Positions 39,999 through 47,925 of a stretch of 64,000 nt of DNA are shown one piece after another. Positions within the stretch are counted from its first letter, which is position 1. Every line of letters begins with the position of its first letter. Location: IMG/VR virus record IMGVR_UViG_3300020165_000021, positions 1 through 64,000 of that record; one strand, given 5' to 3'. Both the position numbers and the translations under genes were made by a program. This DNA is from a virus. The notes under the pieces were generated by a model that saw nothing but the letters and a program-made list of their open reading frames with translations, had not been told where the DNA came from and made no database searches.

Positions 39999-40826
39999 TT
40001 AAGAATGTCTAATTTGGAATGTATCAATTGTAGTGTTAGTGTTGGTTGGAGTTACGAGTAATCTCATATTCCCCGAATCAACATCTGCACTCAATGTGAA
40101 CAAACTTGCTGTTGAATACACATCTCCGTATTGTACGAAGTATGCATTCGAGCCGTTATTAATAAGTAAAACTTCACATGCATGTGTCCCTGCCGAAGCA
40201 TGAGTTGCATTAATTACATACTTGATGCCCTTAATTGCAACTGCATTTGAAGATAATACTTGGTCTGCTGTGGTCGCAGTTAAAACAGATGCAGTATAAT
40301 AACCTTGTACAAGGTTAGCTGCTTCTGTAATTGCTACTACTTCTAGCACATCTCCACTTAAAGCATTTGCTTCTAGTGTGATAGTACTACTATTTGTTGC
40401 AGCGTAGTCGACACCGCCATCGATTAACTTAACACCATTCAAATAAACTTGTTCCGTACCTGCTGTATAGAGCAACGTATTACTGTTATCATCATTACCT
40501 GTGATAACAGTCGTTGTTGAACCAATTGTGTAGGTAAACGTTACAACTCCACTTGATGCTTGAGAAGTGAATGATAGTGCGCCTGAACCATCTGTTTGTA
40601 GTACTTGGCCTGAAGTTCCGTCACTAGTAGGAAAGGAGTAGGCATCATTAACAGAAAGAGTTTTAGGGTTAGAACCGATTTCAGTAATCGCTGCTGACCC
40701 ATCGTTCTTTTCAGTATACATTCTACCATGATAGGTATTAATCGCGACTTCACCTAGTGATAAATCACCAGTAGTCGGGACTGCATTCTGAGTCGAACTT
40801 CTTTTAAAATTAATAACTGTTGCCAT
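39999..40826 (-). CDS. Tail fibre-like protein with shared N- and C-terminal modules
   Basis: A 275-residue protein. The N-terminus (ATVINFKRSSTQNAVPTTGDLSLGEVAINTYHGRMY) is the attachment-like module also seen at the start of the 537-aa protein. The middle has DGTSGQVLQTDGSGALSF repeats. The C-terminal 95 residues are the third copy of the local domain (IKYVINATHASAGTHACEVLLINNGSNAYFVQYGDVY). It has an AGGAGAG ribosome site. Confidence 0.7.
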   Translation of the reverse strand: MATVINFKRSSTQNAVPTTGDLSLGEVAINTYHGRMYTEKNDGSAAITEIGSNPKTLSVNDAYSFPTSDGTSGQVLQTDGSGALSFTSQASSGVVTFTYTIGSTTTVITGNDDNSNTLLYTAGTEQVYLNGVKLIDGGVDYAATNSSTITLEANALSGDVLEVVAITEAANLVQGYYTASVLTATTADQVLSSNAVAIKGIKYVINATHASAGTHACEVLLINNGSNAYFVQYGDVYSTASLFTLSADVDSGNMRLLVTPTNTNTTIDTFQIRHS

Positions 40827-40864
40827 GTTACTCTCCTAGTATTGATTGATTAGTGAAATATTAA

Positions 40865-42478
40865 TTAAAATGTTCCGCCGTCAATACCAGTGACTGTAAC
40901 TGCACCCGAAGTTACCGTGAAGTTTGCAGAAGCAAAACTTGCGATACCTTTGTTAGATGTTGTTGCATCTTCACCAGCGACTGTTACTGTTCCGCCAGAG
41001 TATGATGCATCCATCCCTTCTCCAGCTGCAACGATAACGACACCAAGGTTAGAACCTGTACCAACTTCTGATGCAATAGTGATAGCACCATCTGCATTAG
41101 TTACGTCAATACCTTCACCAGCAGTTAGAGTTGCAAGTTCCATGTCTCCATTAGAACCATTACCAACCATCAACTGTCCAGCTGTTGGAGCTGCACCGTC
41201 TAATGAAGTAATTGAACCACTTAATGCAAGACCAGTTGCTTCTAATCCACCGAATACTGCGTCCATTGCTGTTCCACTGAATACAGATGAACTATCTGTT
41301 GCAGCTTTTAATGCAGTAAATTTCTGAGTATTTTCGTCCATACCGAAGAAACCAAGTTTAGCAGCTCCATCGTTATATTTGAATTTAATACCACGGTCTA
41401 GATTATCATCTGAACTATCTGAACCAATTTCAAACACTGGGTCTGCAATTGATACTGTTGTTGAGTCTACAGTTGTTGTTGTGCCTTGAACTGTTAAGTT
41501 TCCAGTAATAGTAGCATTACCTGCAACACTGATATTTGTAGATGTGATGTCATCCGATGTAAGTGTTCCATCAACGTCTACGTTGTTGAAAGTTACGTTA
41601 GATGTTGTTGCAACTGCCTGACCAATAGCGAAAGTCGCTGCTTGACCCGATACAGAAGTTGTTACACCAGTTCCACCAGTAAATGTGATTGACTGAGAGT
41701 CTAAGTCGACTGCACCAGTTCCACTATCACCAGCAAGGTCTAAGTCCTGTGCTGTTACTTGTGAATCTACATATGCTTTTACAGATTGCTGAGAAGGAAC
41801 TTTGACTGCAGAGTCAGAAGCCATATTGTCTTCGTCTACTAAGAAGTCGATTTTTCCTACTGTTACATTACTGTCTAGAATCTTAGCAGTTGTAACTTTA
41901 TCGTTTCCGATTGTTACTGCACCACTAGATGCTAATGTTACGTCACCACTTAATGCTACGTTGTCGAATGAATCACTTCCGTCATGAACAAGAACGTGTC
42001 CTGCTGCTGGAGCAGAAATATCTGAATCCGTTGCACCTGCTAGTGTTGATGTTGTTGATAAGAATGATAAGTTACCACTGCCATCTGTACCGATGACTTG
42101 GTTAGCAGAACCATCCGCTGTAGGTAGAGTAAAGGTTGTCGAAGCACCTAATGTGTCAGCAGCTTTTAATGCAACGAAGTTCGTTCCATTATCACTGTCT
42201 TCCATTAACTGAACACTTGCACCTGCTGAAGCACCGTTACCAACTTTGAAGTTAGATGGTGTTGCAGTTGAACCTGCTAACATATCCGTGTAATACTTAC
42301 CACCGATGGCTTGTATTAAAGGAGTACTGTTATCAGAATCTACGGATTCAATGTAAAGTTTTGCTCCGGCGCCTGAATTCGACCTATCCTGTACGTACGC
42401 TAATTCACCTTCCGAAAGGTCGGAGATAGCTGGTGCAGATACACCTGTACTTCTTTTAATCTGAATTACTGTTGCCAT
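40865..42478 (-). CDS. Tail fibre-like protein
   Basis: A 537-residue fibre protein with the KRSTGVSAPAISDLSEGELAYVQD N-terminal module, LPTADGSANQVIGTDGSGNLSF repeats, a MASDSAVKVPSQQSVKAYVD segment also found in the 775-aa protein, and the GNLTVQGTTTTVDST module. It ends GIDGGTF. It has an AAGGAAAA ribosome site and is preceded by a 148-bp gap with a late-type box (42616-42623). Confidence 0.72.
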   Translation of the reverse strand: MATVIQIKRSTGVSAPAISDLSEGELAYVQDRSNSGAGAKLYIESVDSDNSTPLIQAIGGKYYTDMLAGSTATPSNFKVGNGASAGASVQLMEDSDNGTNFVALKAADTLGASTTFTLPTADGSANQVIGTDGSGNLSFLSTTSTLAGATDSDISAPAAGHVLVHDGSDSFDNVALSGDVTLASSGAVTIGNDKVTTAKILDSNVTVGKIDFLVDEDNMASDSAVKVPSQQSVKAYVDSQVTAQDLDLAGDSGTGAVDLDSQSITFTGGTGVTTSVSGQAATFAIGQAVATTSNVTFNNVDVDGTLTSDDITSTNISVAGNATITGNLTVQGTTTTVDSTTVSIADPVFEIGSDSSDDNLDRGIKFKYNDGAAKLGFFGMDENTQKFTALKAATDSSSVFSGTAMDAVFGGLEATGLALSGSITSLDGAAPTAGQLMVGNGSNGDMELATLTAGEGIDVTNADGAITIASEVGTGSNLGVVIVAAGEGMDASYSGGTVTVAGEDATTSNKGIASFASANFTVTSGAVTVTGIDGGTF

Positions 42479-42615
42479 TTTTATTTTCCTTTAAATAAAA
42501 TTAATTAGTTTATGTCTCTCGTTCACTATCCCGAGAAAAGTTGAGTTCATAATGTAGTCTGTCCACTCACAATGTGGGTCGTTGCCTCACTGTCGACAAC
42601 CTTGATTTGTACTAG

Positions 42616-42623
42616 TATTTAGA
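42616..42623 (-). promoter_or_regulatory. Late-type box TCTAAATA with a long leader
   Basis: Minus-strand TCTAAATA followed by about 130 nt of noncoding leader before the 537-aa fibre gene. The leader contains CCAC/GTGG, GTCG/CGAC and CTCG/CGAG inverted repeats. Confidence 0.42.
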
Positions 42624-42626
42624 CAA

Positions 42627-42872
42627 TTAAAACGTTCCACCGTCTAGTACGGTAGTCGTTGTCCATTTGTCTGAAGTTGCATCATAAGACAATAATCCAT
42701 CGTCTGTTTCAGATGCGTTTACGTCTGCAAGTTCATTGATAGATTTTGCAGTGATGTCTGTAGAAGATGCCGAAGTTCCACCCATAGCAACCTGTGTTGC
42801 TTTGATGTTTCCACCACCAGTGACTTTACCACCAACGGTTACAACTCTACTTAATGTTCCTCTAATCGCCAT
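42627..42872 (-). CDS. 81-aa small fibre-associated protein
   Basis: A short protein: MAIRGTLSRVVTVGGKVTGGGNIKATQVAMGG, then SINELADVNASETDDGLLSYDATSDKWTTTTVLDGGTF. The ELADVN...DGLLSYD...W segment is a known motif style of phage fibre N-terminal or shaft modules. It has a GAGGTGA ribosome site and follows the 109-aa gene by 4 nt. It ends in LDGGTF like two other local proteins. Confidence 0.65.
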   Translation of the reverse strand: MAIRGTLSRVVTVGGKVTGGGNIKATQVAMGGTSASSTDITAKSINELADVNASETDDGLLSYDATSDKWTTTTVLDGGTF

Positions 42873-42876
42873 ATTA

Positions 42877-43206
42877 TCACCTCGTTACACTTGGGGTTAC
42901 GATGGCCTGTCCTTCTATTACTCTAGTAGTTGTTGAACCACTAGTTACAGTCATATCATATACATAACGACCTGGCTCCAATGCTCCGCTTTGTGTATCA
43001 GTTAATGATAATGTTACCTTACCATCGGATGCTGATATTGATGTTGTAAATGTTGCACTTGCACTTGAGGAAGTATAAGTCTTTCTCATTTGTGCAGCTG
43101 CAGTATAACCTGTTAAGTTAAGAACATTTCCAGTTGCATCGGTTACATCTACAGTAATACTGAAGTCTGTATGTTGGTCGATGAATATGTTTGCAAGAAT
43201 AGCCAT
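42877..43206 (-). CDS. 109-aa Ig-like phage structural protein
   Basis: A beta-rich protein (FSITVDVTDATGNVLNLTGYTAAAQMRKTY...VTLSLTDTQSGALEPGRYVYDMTVTSG) with the strand pattern of BppU-type upper baseplate or Ig-like domains of phage tails. The ATG is exactly 5 nt after TATAAATA, without a ribosome site. Confidence 0.65.
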   Translation of the reverse strand: MAILANIFIDQHTDFSITVDVTDATGNVLNLTGYTAAAQMRKTYTSSSASATFTTSISASDGKVTLSLTDTQSGALEPGRYVYDMTVTSGSTTTRVIEGQAIVTPSVTR

Positions 43207-43211
43207 GTAAC

Positions 43212-43219
43212 TATTTATA
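43212..43219 (-). promoter_or_regulatory. Late promoter TATAAATA, 5 nt before ATG
   Basis: Minus-strand TATAAATA-GTTAC-ATG; predicted start of transcription on the A of the start codon at 43206. Confidence 0.72.
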
Positions 43220-43224
43220 CCTTT

Positions 43225-44394
43225 TTAAGTTTGATACTGAGCAGTTGGTACAGATTGGTGTATTTTTCTTGCCGTTCCGTTGTCATTTACGTGAACTTCG
43301 TCTAATTTCCTTAAAGTTCCATTGTCATTTATGAACACACCTTTGACCCTTGCATATCTAGGTATGACCCTAGTAGTATTGTAAGTGACTTGATATGTGA
43401 ACGGACTTCTGTGTTGATATGATACTTGACTACCAGCATTATAGAAGAACGGTGTTTGTGAATTTCTAATATTAGGCTCTTGACCTTGCACTGGATTCTG
43501 ATAAGTGAAAGGTGACCTATGCTGATATGTAAACGGTGTCTGACCCGCTGCAATATATGGATACGGTAATTGTCTGTTTCTAATGTTAGGCTCTTGACCA
43601 CTTGCAATATAAGGATATTGTATATCCGTATTGGCATTCACTGGTGTTCGTCCTGTTCTCTGATATGTGAATGGACTTCTATATTGATACGTAAACGGTG
43701 TTTGACCTTGTCTAGCATATGTGAATGGAGTCTGACTTTCCTTAACAACATTTGTTTGTGCATTAGAAGGATTACGATACGTATACGGTGATTGATGCTG
43801 ATATGATACTTGTCTTATTGCCTGTCTTGCATAGGTAAACGGTGACCTATGGTTATATGTAAGTGGTGACCTATGTTGATAAGTCGCTGGTTGCCTTGCA
43901 TTACTAGGATTCCTGTAAGTGGATGGAGACCTAAAGTTGTAAGTAAATGGTGTCTGACTGTTACGTATATTAGGCTCTTGCTGATTTCTAATATTAGGTT
44001 GTTGTATGTTTCTAATATTAGGTTCTTGAGCATTCACTGGACTTCTATATGTGAATGGAGACCTAAAGTTGTAAGTAAATGGTGTCTGACTATTACGTAT
44101 ATTAGGTTCTTGACCATTTACAGGGTTTCTGTAAGTGAATGGAGACTGATGCTGATATGTAGCAGGTTGACGTGCATTACTAGGATTCCTGTAAGTGAAT
44201 GGAGACTGGTGCTGATAAGTAAAAGGCGTTTGCCCTTGTCTTGCATATGTTCCTGGCTGTCTTGCATCCCTTATGTTTGGTTGTTGTGCATTTGCAATGT
44301 ATGGATACGGTTGTTGTGCGTTCTCAATAGAAGGCATCCTATATCCTACAATTATAGGGTTACGATATGCGTATGGTTGTTGTCCTGTTGCCAT
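43225..44394 (-). CDS. Repeat-built tail fibre protein with C-terminal NDNGT module
   Basis: A 389-residue protein. Residues 1-340 consist of the same Pro/Tyr-rich 6/8-residue units (RSPFTYRNP, QEPNIRNS, NARQPATYQH). The C-terminus is a duplicated motif, VFINDNGTLRKL then VHVNDNGTARKI, resembling the small beta modules of fibre ends. Here the non-repeat module is at the C-terminus, the reverse of 34571-36001. The ATG overlaps the upstream stop (TAATG). Confidence 0.73.
   Translation of the reverse strand: MATGQQPYAYRNPIIVGYRMPSIENAQQPYPYIANAQQPNIRDARQPGTYARQGQTPFTYQHQSPFTYRNPSNARQPATYQHQSPFTYRNPVNGQEPNIRNSQTPFTYNFRSPFTYRSPVNAQEPNIRNIQQPNIRNQQEPNIRNSQTPFTYNFRSPSTYRNPSNARQPATYQHRSPLTYNHRSPFTYARQAIRQVSYQHQSPYTYRNPSNAQTNVVKESQTPFTYARQGQTPFTYQYRSPFTYQRTGRTPVNANTDIQYPYIASGQEPNIRNRQLPYPYIAAGQTPFTYQHRSPFTYQNPVQGQEPNIRNSQTPFFYNAGSQVSYQHRSPFTYQVTYNTTRVIPRYARVKGVFINDNGTLRKLDEVHVNDNGTARKIHQSVPTAQYQT
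43390..44390 (-). repeat. Degenerate 24/18-bp coding repeats
   Basis: The same repeat family as in 33250-35850, in a third gene about 7 kb upstream. Confidence 0.82.
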
Positions 44395-46112
44395 TACTGG
44401 AAGCCTCCACCACCACCGCCACCAGTGTTGAATGCGCTTGGTCTAACTGTCCCAGCACTATAACTAGTGTATAATGATGTTTGTCCTGTCTTGGATACTT
44501 TTACGGTAAATACGACACCTGTACTCTGTACCGATGCTTCTGATTCGCCCTGATTACCCACAGATGCTCTCCATTTGAATTCTACCAAATTTGACGTAGA
44601 AGACCCATTCCATATATTATAATATGTATCTTTTGCTTTGTAACTACCTGTAGAAGTGCTCCATTGATGAGGAGCAAAACTGATACCCAGCTCGTTCAAG
44701 TTGGAGTCTCCAGTAGAATTCCATTTTGCTTCCCATGACCACGTACTGTCAATTCCACTTGGGGAATGATGGTTTATAGTATCTTCGTATACAGGGAAGA
44801 ACTTGGTGGCTGGTTGGAAAGTTCCCGCCCATTCTACATCAACATCAGCTGATGTTGTTCCACCATAAGTGAATCTAAAAAATGCTGTAGCACTATTAGC
44901 CGTAGTACCGAAAGAACTAACAGCCTTATCCCATGCTCTATTTGTAGAGATTGGAAAAGCAGGAGAACCCACAGTATATTGAGCTTGAGCGCCTGGGCCC
45001 CAAGTTGTAGTTGGTGCTGGATTCGAATCATCCCCATCGATACCATCAAATATGTAAGGTCTCTGAGCAATCAAAGGTTGTTGTGAAGATGTATTTGCTG
45101 GTGTTTGCACAGCATAAGTAAATGGTGTTCGTCCTTGCCTTGCATATGTGAATGGACTTCTATATTGATACGTAAATGGTGTTTGTGAATTTGCAATGTA
45201 TGGATACGGTTGCTGGGCACTTCTAATATTAGGTTGTTGTCCATTCACTGGATTCTGATATGTGAATGGTGTCTGACTATTACGTATATTAGGCTCTTGA
45301 CCATTACTAGGATTCTGATAAGTGAATGGAGACTGATGCTGATATTCAGCAGGCTGTCTTGCGTTTCTAATATTAGGTTCTTGTGCGCTTACAGGATTTC
45401 TATATGTGAATGGTGACCTATGTTGATACGTGAATGGAGACCTAAAGTTGTAAGTAAGTGGAGACTGATGCTGATATGTAGCAGGCTGTCTTGCATCTCT
45501 AATATTAGGTTCTTGTGCATTCACTGGGTTTCTATATGTGAATGGTGTTTGACTATTACGTATATTAGGTTCTTGTTGATTCTTAATAGTAGGTTGTTGT
45601 CCAGCTGCAATGTATGGATACGGTTGCTGTGCATCTCTAATATTTGGTTCTTGTGCATTTACAGGATTTTGATATGTAAATGGACTAGGGTGCTGATAGA
45701 ATCCAGGCTGTCTTGCTTGTGCAATATATGGATAAGGTTGTTGTGCATCCCTACCATTTGGTTGTTGTGCTACTGCAATATATGGGTATGGTTGTTGATG
45801 TTGATATATTGCTGGTTGTTGACCTTGTCTTGCATATGTGAATGGACTTCTATGCTGATAAGTTGTTGGGGTCTGACCTTGTCTTGTATAAGTGAAAGGT
45901 TGACGTGCATCCCTAACGTTAGGTTGCTGTGCGCTTACAGGAGTATTGTATATGAATGGAGACCTGTATTGGTATGTTGATGGTTGACGTGCTTGTGCTG
46001 GTGACTGTACAGCAACCTGTCTAATGTTTGGTTGTTGAGCATTTACAGGAACACGAGCAATGTAAGGTTGCTGTATCTCCGTTGCTATATTTACAAAAGT
46101 TTCTTCAGACAT
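44394..46112 (-). CDS. Repeat-built tail fibre protein with C-terminal beta domain and poly-Gly end
   Basis: A 572-residue protein. Residues 15-345 are repeats (QQPYPYIA, QEPNIRDA, RSPFTYAR). Residues 350-560 form a non-repeat, Trp- and Ser-rich domain (YIFDGIDGDDSNPAPTTTW, WSWEAKWNSTGDSNLNELGISF) that could be a binding or jelly-roll-like module. The last residues are NTGGGGGGGFQ. It is the only one of the four repeat proteins with a large globular tip, hence a candidate receptor-binding fibre. The ATG is 2 nt after the stop of the 536-aa gene. Confidence 0.73.
   Translation of the reverse strand: MSEETFVNIATEIQQPYIARVPVNAQQPNIRQVAVQSPAQARQPSTYQYRSPFIYNTPVSAQQPNVRDARQPFTYTRQGQTPTTYQHRSPFTYARQGQQPAIYQHQQPYPYIAVAQQPNGRDAQQPYPYIAQARQPGFYQHPSPFTYQNPVNAQEPNIRDAQQPYPYIAAGQQPTIKNQQEPNIRNSQTPFTYRNPVNAQEPNIRDARQPATYQHQSPLTYNFRSPFTYQHRSPFTYRNPVSAQEPNIRNARQPAEYQHQSPFTYQNPSNGQEPNIRNSQTPFTYQNPVNGQQPNIRSAQQPYPYIANSQTPFTYQYRSPFTYARQGRTPFTYAVQTPANTSSQQPLIAQRPYIFDGIDGDDSNPAPTTTWGPGAQAQYTVGSPAFPISTNRAWDKAVSSFGTTANSATAFFRFTYGGTTSADVDVEWAGTFQPATKFFPVYEDTINHHSPSGIDSTWSWEAKWNSTGDSNLNELGISFAPHQWSTSTGSYKAKDTYYNIWNGSSTSNLVEFKWRASVGNQGESEASVQSTGVVFTVKVSKTGQTSLYTSYSAGTVRPSAFNTGGGGGGGFQ
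45090..46080 (-). repeat. Degenerate 24/18-bp coding repeats
   Basis: The fourth block of the repeat family, coding the N-terminal shaft of the 572-aa protein. Confidence 0.82.
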
Positions 46113-46113
46113 A

Positions 46114-47724
46114 TCATATCACAAACCATAAGTGTCCAACATCGGTACTCCCTACGGAAGTGGGTGCGTTTGACACTATTTCATAATCCAACATAATTTT
46201 GTCTGATACTCCACTGCCTGAATTTTTCAATCCATCGCCTGGGTCTGTAGAGAATGTCAAACTGTTTCCATCTCCAGTGTATGTTTCGGTAATACCTGTA
46301 CCGCCAACTGTTAAGTCTGCAACATCATTATCCCCATATTGAGGAGCTGCAGTAAGAATAATTTTATCATTTGAATCTTCATATGATGCAGTTATGTTTG
46401 AGTGACCATTGTGGTCTAGTAATCCTTTAACTCTGTCTTGTGCGTATTCTTGGAAAGTTGTACCATTGAATGTTAAGTCACCATCAATGTCAACATCCCC
46501 ACCAAAGGAAACGGTACCACTAATGTCTGCATTTCCGTTGATATCAAGTGAACCACCTTCTATCTCTCCAGTTGCAGTAATGTTTCTAAATCCACTGATA
46601 TCTTTTGATGAATCAACTGCAACTACGTTACTAGCAGTAACACTTCCTAGTGTAGTTCCGTCAAGATAGTTAATCTCTGTAGTGGTTAAAGTTGCACCGT
46701 CTAGTATCTCTAGTTCAGTCTCATTTACTCTTGCACTTCCGATTATGAATTCACTACCAGCAGTAATATCTGCTGTTGCAGTAATGTTTCTGAATCCACC
46801 AATATCTTTATTTGAATCTACTGCAACTGCTTTACTAGCAATTACAGTTCCGTTTGTTAGGTCATCGATTTTTTCTAAATCTGTTTCATCTATTCTTGCA
46901 CTTCCGATTACGAATTCACTTCCAGCAATTATGTCTGTAGATGAAGTAATGTCTCCACCAGCTTGAACTGTTGAAGTTAGAACTGCAGTCGTACCACTTA
47001 GGTTACCGTTAAATATTGTTGAGGTGATAGCACTAAAACCTGTACCCACACCGCCTGTAATCGTTGCTGTTGAATCGGTAAAGGTTGGTGCAGTGATTGT
47101 ATGTCCAGTGTCTACTGTAAAGTTTCCATCATGCAAAGTTTGACCATACATTGCAATTGTGTTTCCACCACTAAGAGCTGTTACCCTGTTGGCTGCATCT
47201 GCATAATTACCATTGATAATAACACCACTATCGTTGTTATTATAAATTGTATTTGCAGCTGTCTCTGTAAAGAACCCAATTGATTGAGCACCAATTGTAG
47301 ATGTTCCTAAGTATGAACCTGTGAATGAGTAGACAACAAGTTTATCACCTGCTGTTGCACCACTTGTTAGAGATAGTTTGAAATAAATGTTTCCAGTAAC
47401 AGCAGATATAGAATAATCAGCACCCTCTAATAATAGAGTAGAATTTTTGAATACTTGGAATCTATCCTTTCTTAATCTAAGTGTGTTGTTAAAATCATCA
47501 ACTTGCATTGATGTACCCAAACCAAATTCTGTTTGTCCACTGGTACATGTGTAGATTAACTCTTGGAAGAAGAATGATTTATCTTCTAAACTATTCAGAG
47601 CATCAATAACTGTTTCTTGATTCTCTGTTCTTAGGCCAGAGATATCACCAACATTAACTGCTAGTTCATTGTACTTTTGTCTAAACTCTTCAATAGTTGA
47701 GTATGTGTCTACTGTTTTTGCCAT
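46114..47724 (-). CDS. Tail fibre-like protein
   Basis: A 536-residue protein. Its N-terminus (TYSTIEEFRQKYNELAVNVGDISGL) followed by FQVFKNSTLLLEGADYSISAVTGNIYF is a T7/cyanophage-type fibre attachment module. The shaft carries INYLDGTTLGSVTASNVVAVDSSKDISGFRNITATGEI repeats, widespread in marine phage fibres. It ends GSTDVGHLWFVI, similar to the VGDMWILYS end of the 775-aa protein. It overlaps the coiled-coil gene by one base. Confidence 0.75.
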   Translation of the reverse strand: MAKTVDTYSTIEEFRQKYNELAVNVGDISGLRTENQETVIDALNSLEDKSFFFQELIYTCTSGQTEFGLGTSMQVDDFNNTLRLRKDRFQVFKNSTLLLEGADYSISAVTGNIYFKLSLTSGATAGDKLVVYSFTGSYLGTSTIGAQSIGFFTETAANTIYNNNDSGVIINGNYADAANRVTALSGGNTIAMYGQTLHDGNFTVDTGHTITAPTFTDSTATITGGVGTGFSAITSTIFNGNLSGTTAVLTSTVQAGGDITSSTDIIAGSEFVIGSARIDETDLEKIDDLTNGTVIASKAVAVDSNKDIGGFRNITATADITAGSEFIIGSARVNETELEILDGATLTTTEINYLDGTTLGSVTASNVVAVDSSKDISGFRNITATGEIEGGSLDINGNADISGTVSFGGDVDIDGDLTFNGTTFQEYAQDRVKGLLDHNGHSNITASYEDSNDKIILTAAPQYGDNDVADLTVGGTGITETYTGDGNSLTFSTDPGDGLKNSGSGVSDKIMLDYEIVSNAPTSVGSTDVGHLWFVI

Positions 47725-47924
47725 TACGTCCTATCCAATAATTGTTGAAGCATACTTTTCATTTCTGATACTTCACTCTTAAGTGTGTCTATCTCGTTCC
47801 TTTGTGCTAGAAACCGTTGTTTCCTAACCATATGTAATCTATACTGTTCTACATCTGTATTTATAATAGCATGAGAACTTTCGTCTCTATAAAGATTGGA
47901 TTGTCCTTCGACTTTAATACCCAT
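47724..47924 (-). CDS. Small coiled-coil structural protein
   Basis: A 66-residue protein whose second half is a clear coiled coil (NEIDTLKSEVSEMKSMLQQLL). I chose the ATG at 47924; the TTG three codons upstream lies inside the end of the 2271-aa gene. It sits between the large baseplate protein and the first fibre, so it may link or trimerise fibres. A TATAAATA occurs inside it at 47858-47865 and could serve the following fibre gene. Confidence 0.65.
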   Translation of the reverse strand: MGIKVEGQSNLYRDESSHAIINTDVEQYRLHMVRKQRFLAQRNEIDTLKSEVSEMKSMLQQLLDRT

Positions 47925-47925
47925 C

